6,942 nt of DNA from the NCBI GenBank assembly GCA_003157235.1, contig PMJC01000274.1:1-6942 (forward strand), given 5' to 3'. Positions 6,442 to 6,942 of this stretch are shown here, one piece after another; position 1 is the stretch's first letter, and every line of letters starts with the position of its first letter. The notes below the pieces were generated by a model, which searched no databases, was not told the origin of the DNA, and saw only the letters and a program-made list of their open reading frames with translations. The position numbers and the translations under genes were made by a program. This DNA comes from Methanosarcina sp. (lineage in GTDB: Archaea > Halobacteriota > Methanosarcinia > Methanosarcinales > Methanosarcinaceae).

Positions 6442-6942
6442 TTATATTTTAATATTGTTCATATGTGCAAAATTGCTCCCTGTATATGATAAAACAGACT
6501 TGAAAAGGTTAATATCTAATGCTTCTTTTAAGACCTCCTCAATAGTCTCAACCATTGCAAATTTAAGTTCATTTCTGACATCCTCTGGTACATCATCCAG
6601 ATCACTTTCATTTTCTTTTGGTAGAATTATTTTTTTTATACCAGCTCGATGTGCTGCCAAAACCTTCTCTTTTACCCCTCCAACAGGCAATACTGCACCA
6701 CTTAGCGTGATCTCGCCTGTCATAGCAATTTTTGGGTCAACTGCTTTTCCAATAATTAAAGATGTTAGGGCAGTAAAGAGTGTCACACCTGCTGATGGAC
6801 CATCTTTTGGTGTTGCACCCGAGGGAATATGAATGTGTATATCGCTTGAAGTAAAGTCAAAGCTGTTTGCAGTATTTGCAAGCCGTGATCTGACAAGGCT
6901 CAATGATATCTTTGCAGATTCCTTCATCACGTCCCCAAGTTG
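6442..6942 (-). CDS. lon: ATP-dependent protease Lon, C-terminal proteolytic domain (partial)
   Basis: Lon degrades misfolded and regulatory proteins in an ATP-dependent way. Only the last 166 codons lie in the window; the reading enters as [20 protein letters not shown] and the gene continues past 6942. The peptidase domain shows TPKDGPSAG with catalytic Ser (codon 6793-6795) and, 43 residues later, the catalytic Lys in [14 protein letters not shown] (codon 6664-6666), the spacing of bacterial Lon[17 protein letters not shown] and IILPKEN are also typical. The PKDGPSAG context and domain sequence indicate the soluble LonA type rather than membrane-bound archaeal LonB, suggesting ancient transfer from bacteria. 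The domain is followed by a ~25-residue tail (about [21 protein letters not shown]) beyond the usual end near EEVLKEAL. The frame is intact. Confidence 0.95.
   Translation of the reverse strand, partial: QLGDVMKESAKISLSLVRSRLANTANSFDFTSSDIHIHIPSGATPKDGPSAGVTLFTALTSLIIGKAVDPKIAMTGEITLSGAVLPVGGVKEKVLAAHRAGIKKIILPKENESDLDDVPEDVRNELKFAMVETIEEVLKEALDINLFKSVLSYTGSNFAHMNNIKI

Noticed and set aside
6455..6832. 125-codon + strand frame opposite lon
   Set aside because: It is the antisense shadow of the conserved Lon peptidase domain, with no independent signal.

Overview
The window looks like chromosomal DNA of a mesophilic methanogenic archaeon, most likely a Methanosarcina or close relative. This is inferred from an archaeal-type ATP-dependent DNA ligase next to a PHP-domain family X DNA polymerase, archaeal TATA-like boxes, AT-rich intergenic DNA, and a bacterial-type Lon in the same neighbourhood. 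No database search was run, so the genus is a judgement from recognised protein patterns.

Left third (about 59-3469, + strand): two DNA-repair genes in tandem, an ATP-dependent DNA ligase (second archaeal ligase type) followed by a PolX polymerase. Both are broken. The ligase has lost its recognisable N-terminus, three codons have become stops, and about six small indels split the frame. PolX has two single-base insertions, one in-frame TAG and a poor start codon. When the frames are joined, almost every catalytic motif of both enzymes is still readable, so decay is recent, or some lesions are sequencing errors or recoding sites. Together these genes would have made a gap-filling and nick-sealing pair.

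Middle (3470-5250): a transposon-scarred, AT-rich tract. A 115-bp MITE-like element begins 14 bases after the PolX stop. A third copy of the same terminal repeat lies at 4171-4188, so a 705-bp segment is bracketed by near-perfect inverted repeats. It carries the only intact small gene here, a 121-residue protein of unknown function on the - strand, with a good ribosome binding site and a 13-bp direct repeat just upstream. The remaining ~1.0 kb has hairpins, traces of a decayed ORF and, at its right end, an orphan promoter with a 12-bp tandem repeat.

Right (5254-5908, - strand): a TetR-type DNA-binding domain runs directly into a class I SAM methyltransferase that has no start codon of its own, one frameshift in its SAM-binding motif and a missing C-terminus. 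The arrangement suggests a fused regulator-methyltransferase, or a deletion junction, now inactivated. A 22-bp inverted repeat upstream fits a TetR operator. This unit lies between two diverged 33-bp direct repeats (5059-5091 and 6047-6079).

Right edge (6442-6942, - strand): the proteolytic C-terminal part of a LonA-type protease with intact Ser-Lys dyad, continuing beyond the window. It is the only gene here that is clearly healthy and conserved. Overall the window reads as a decaying accessory region beside a housekeeping protease; no complete new system is evident.
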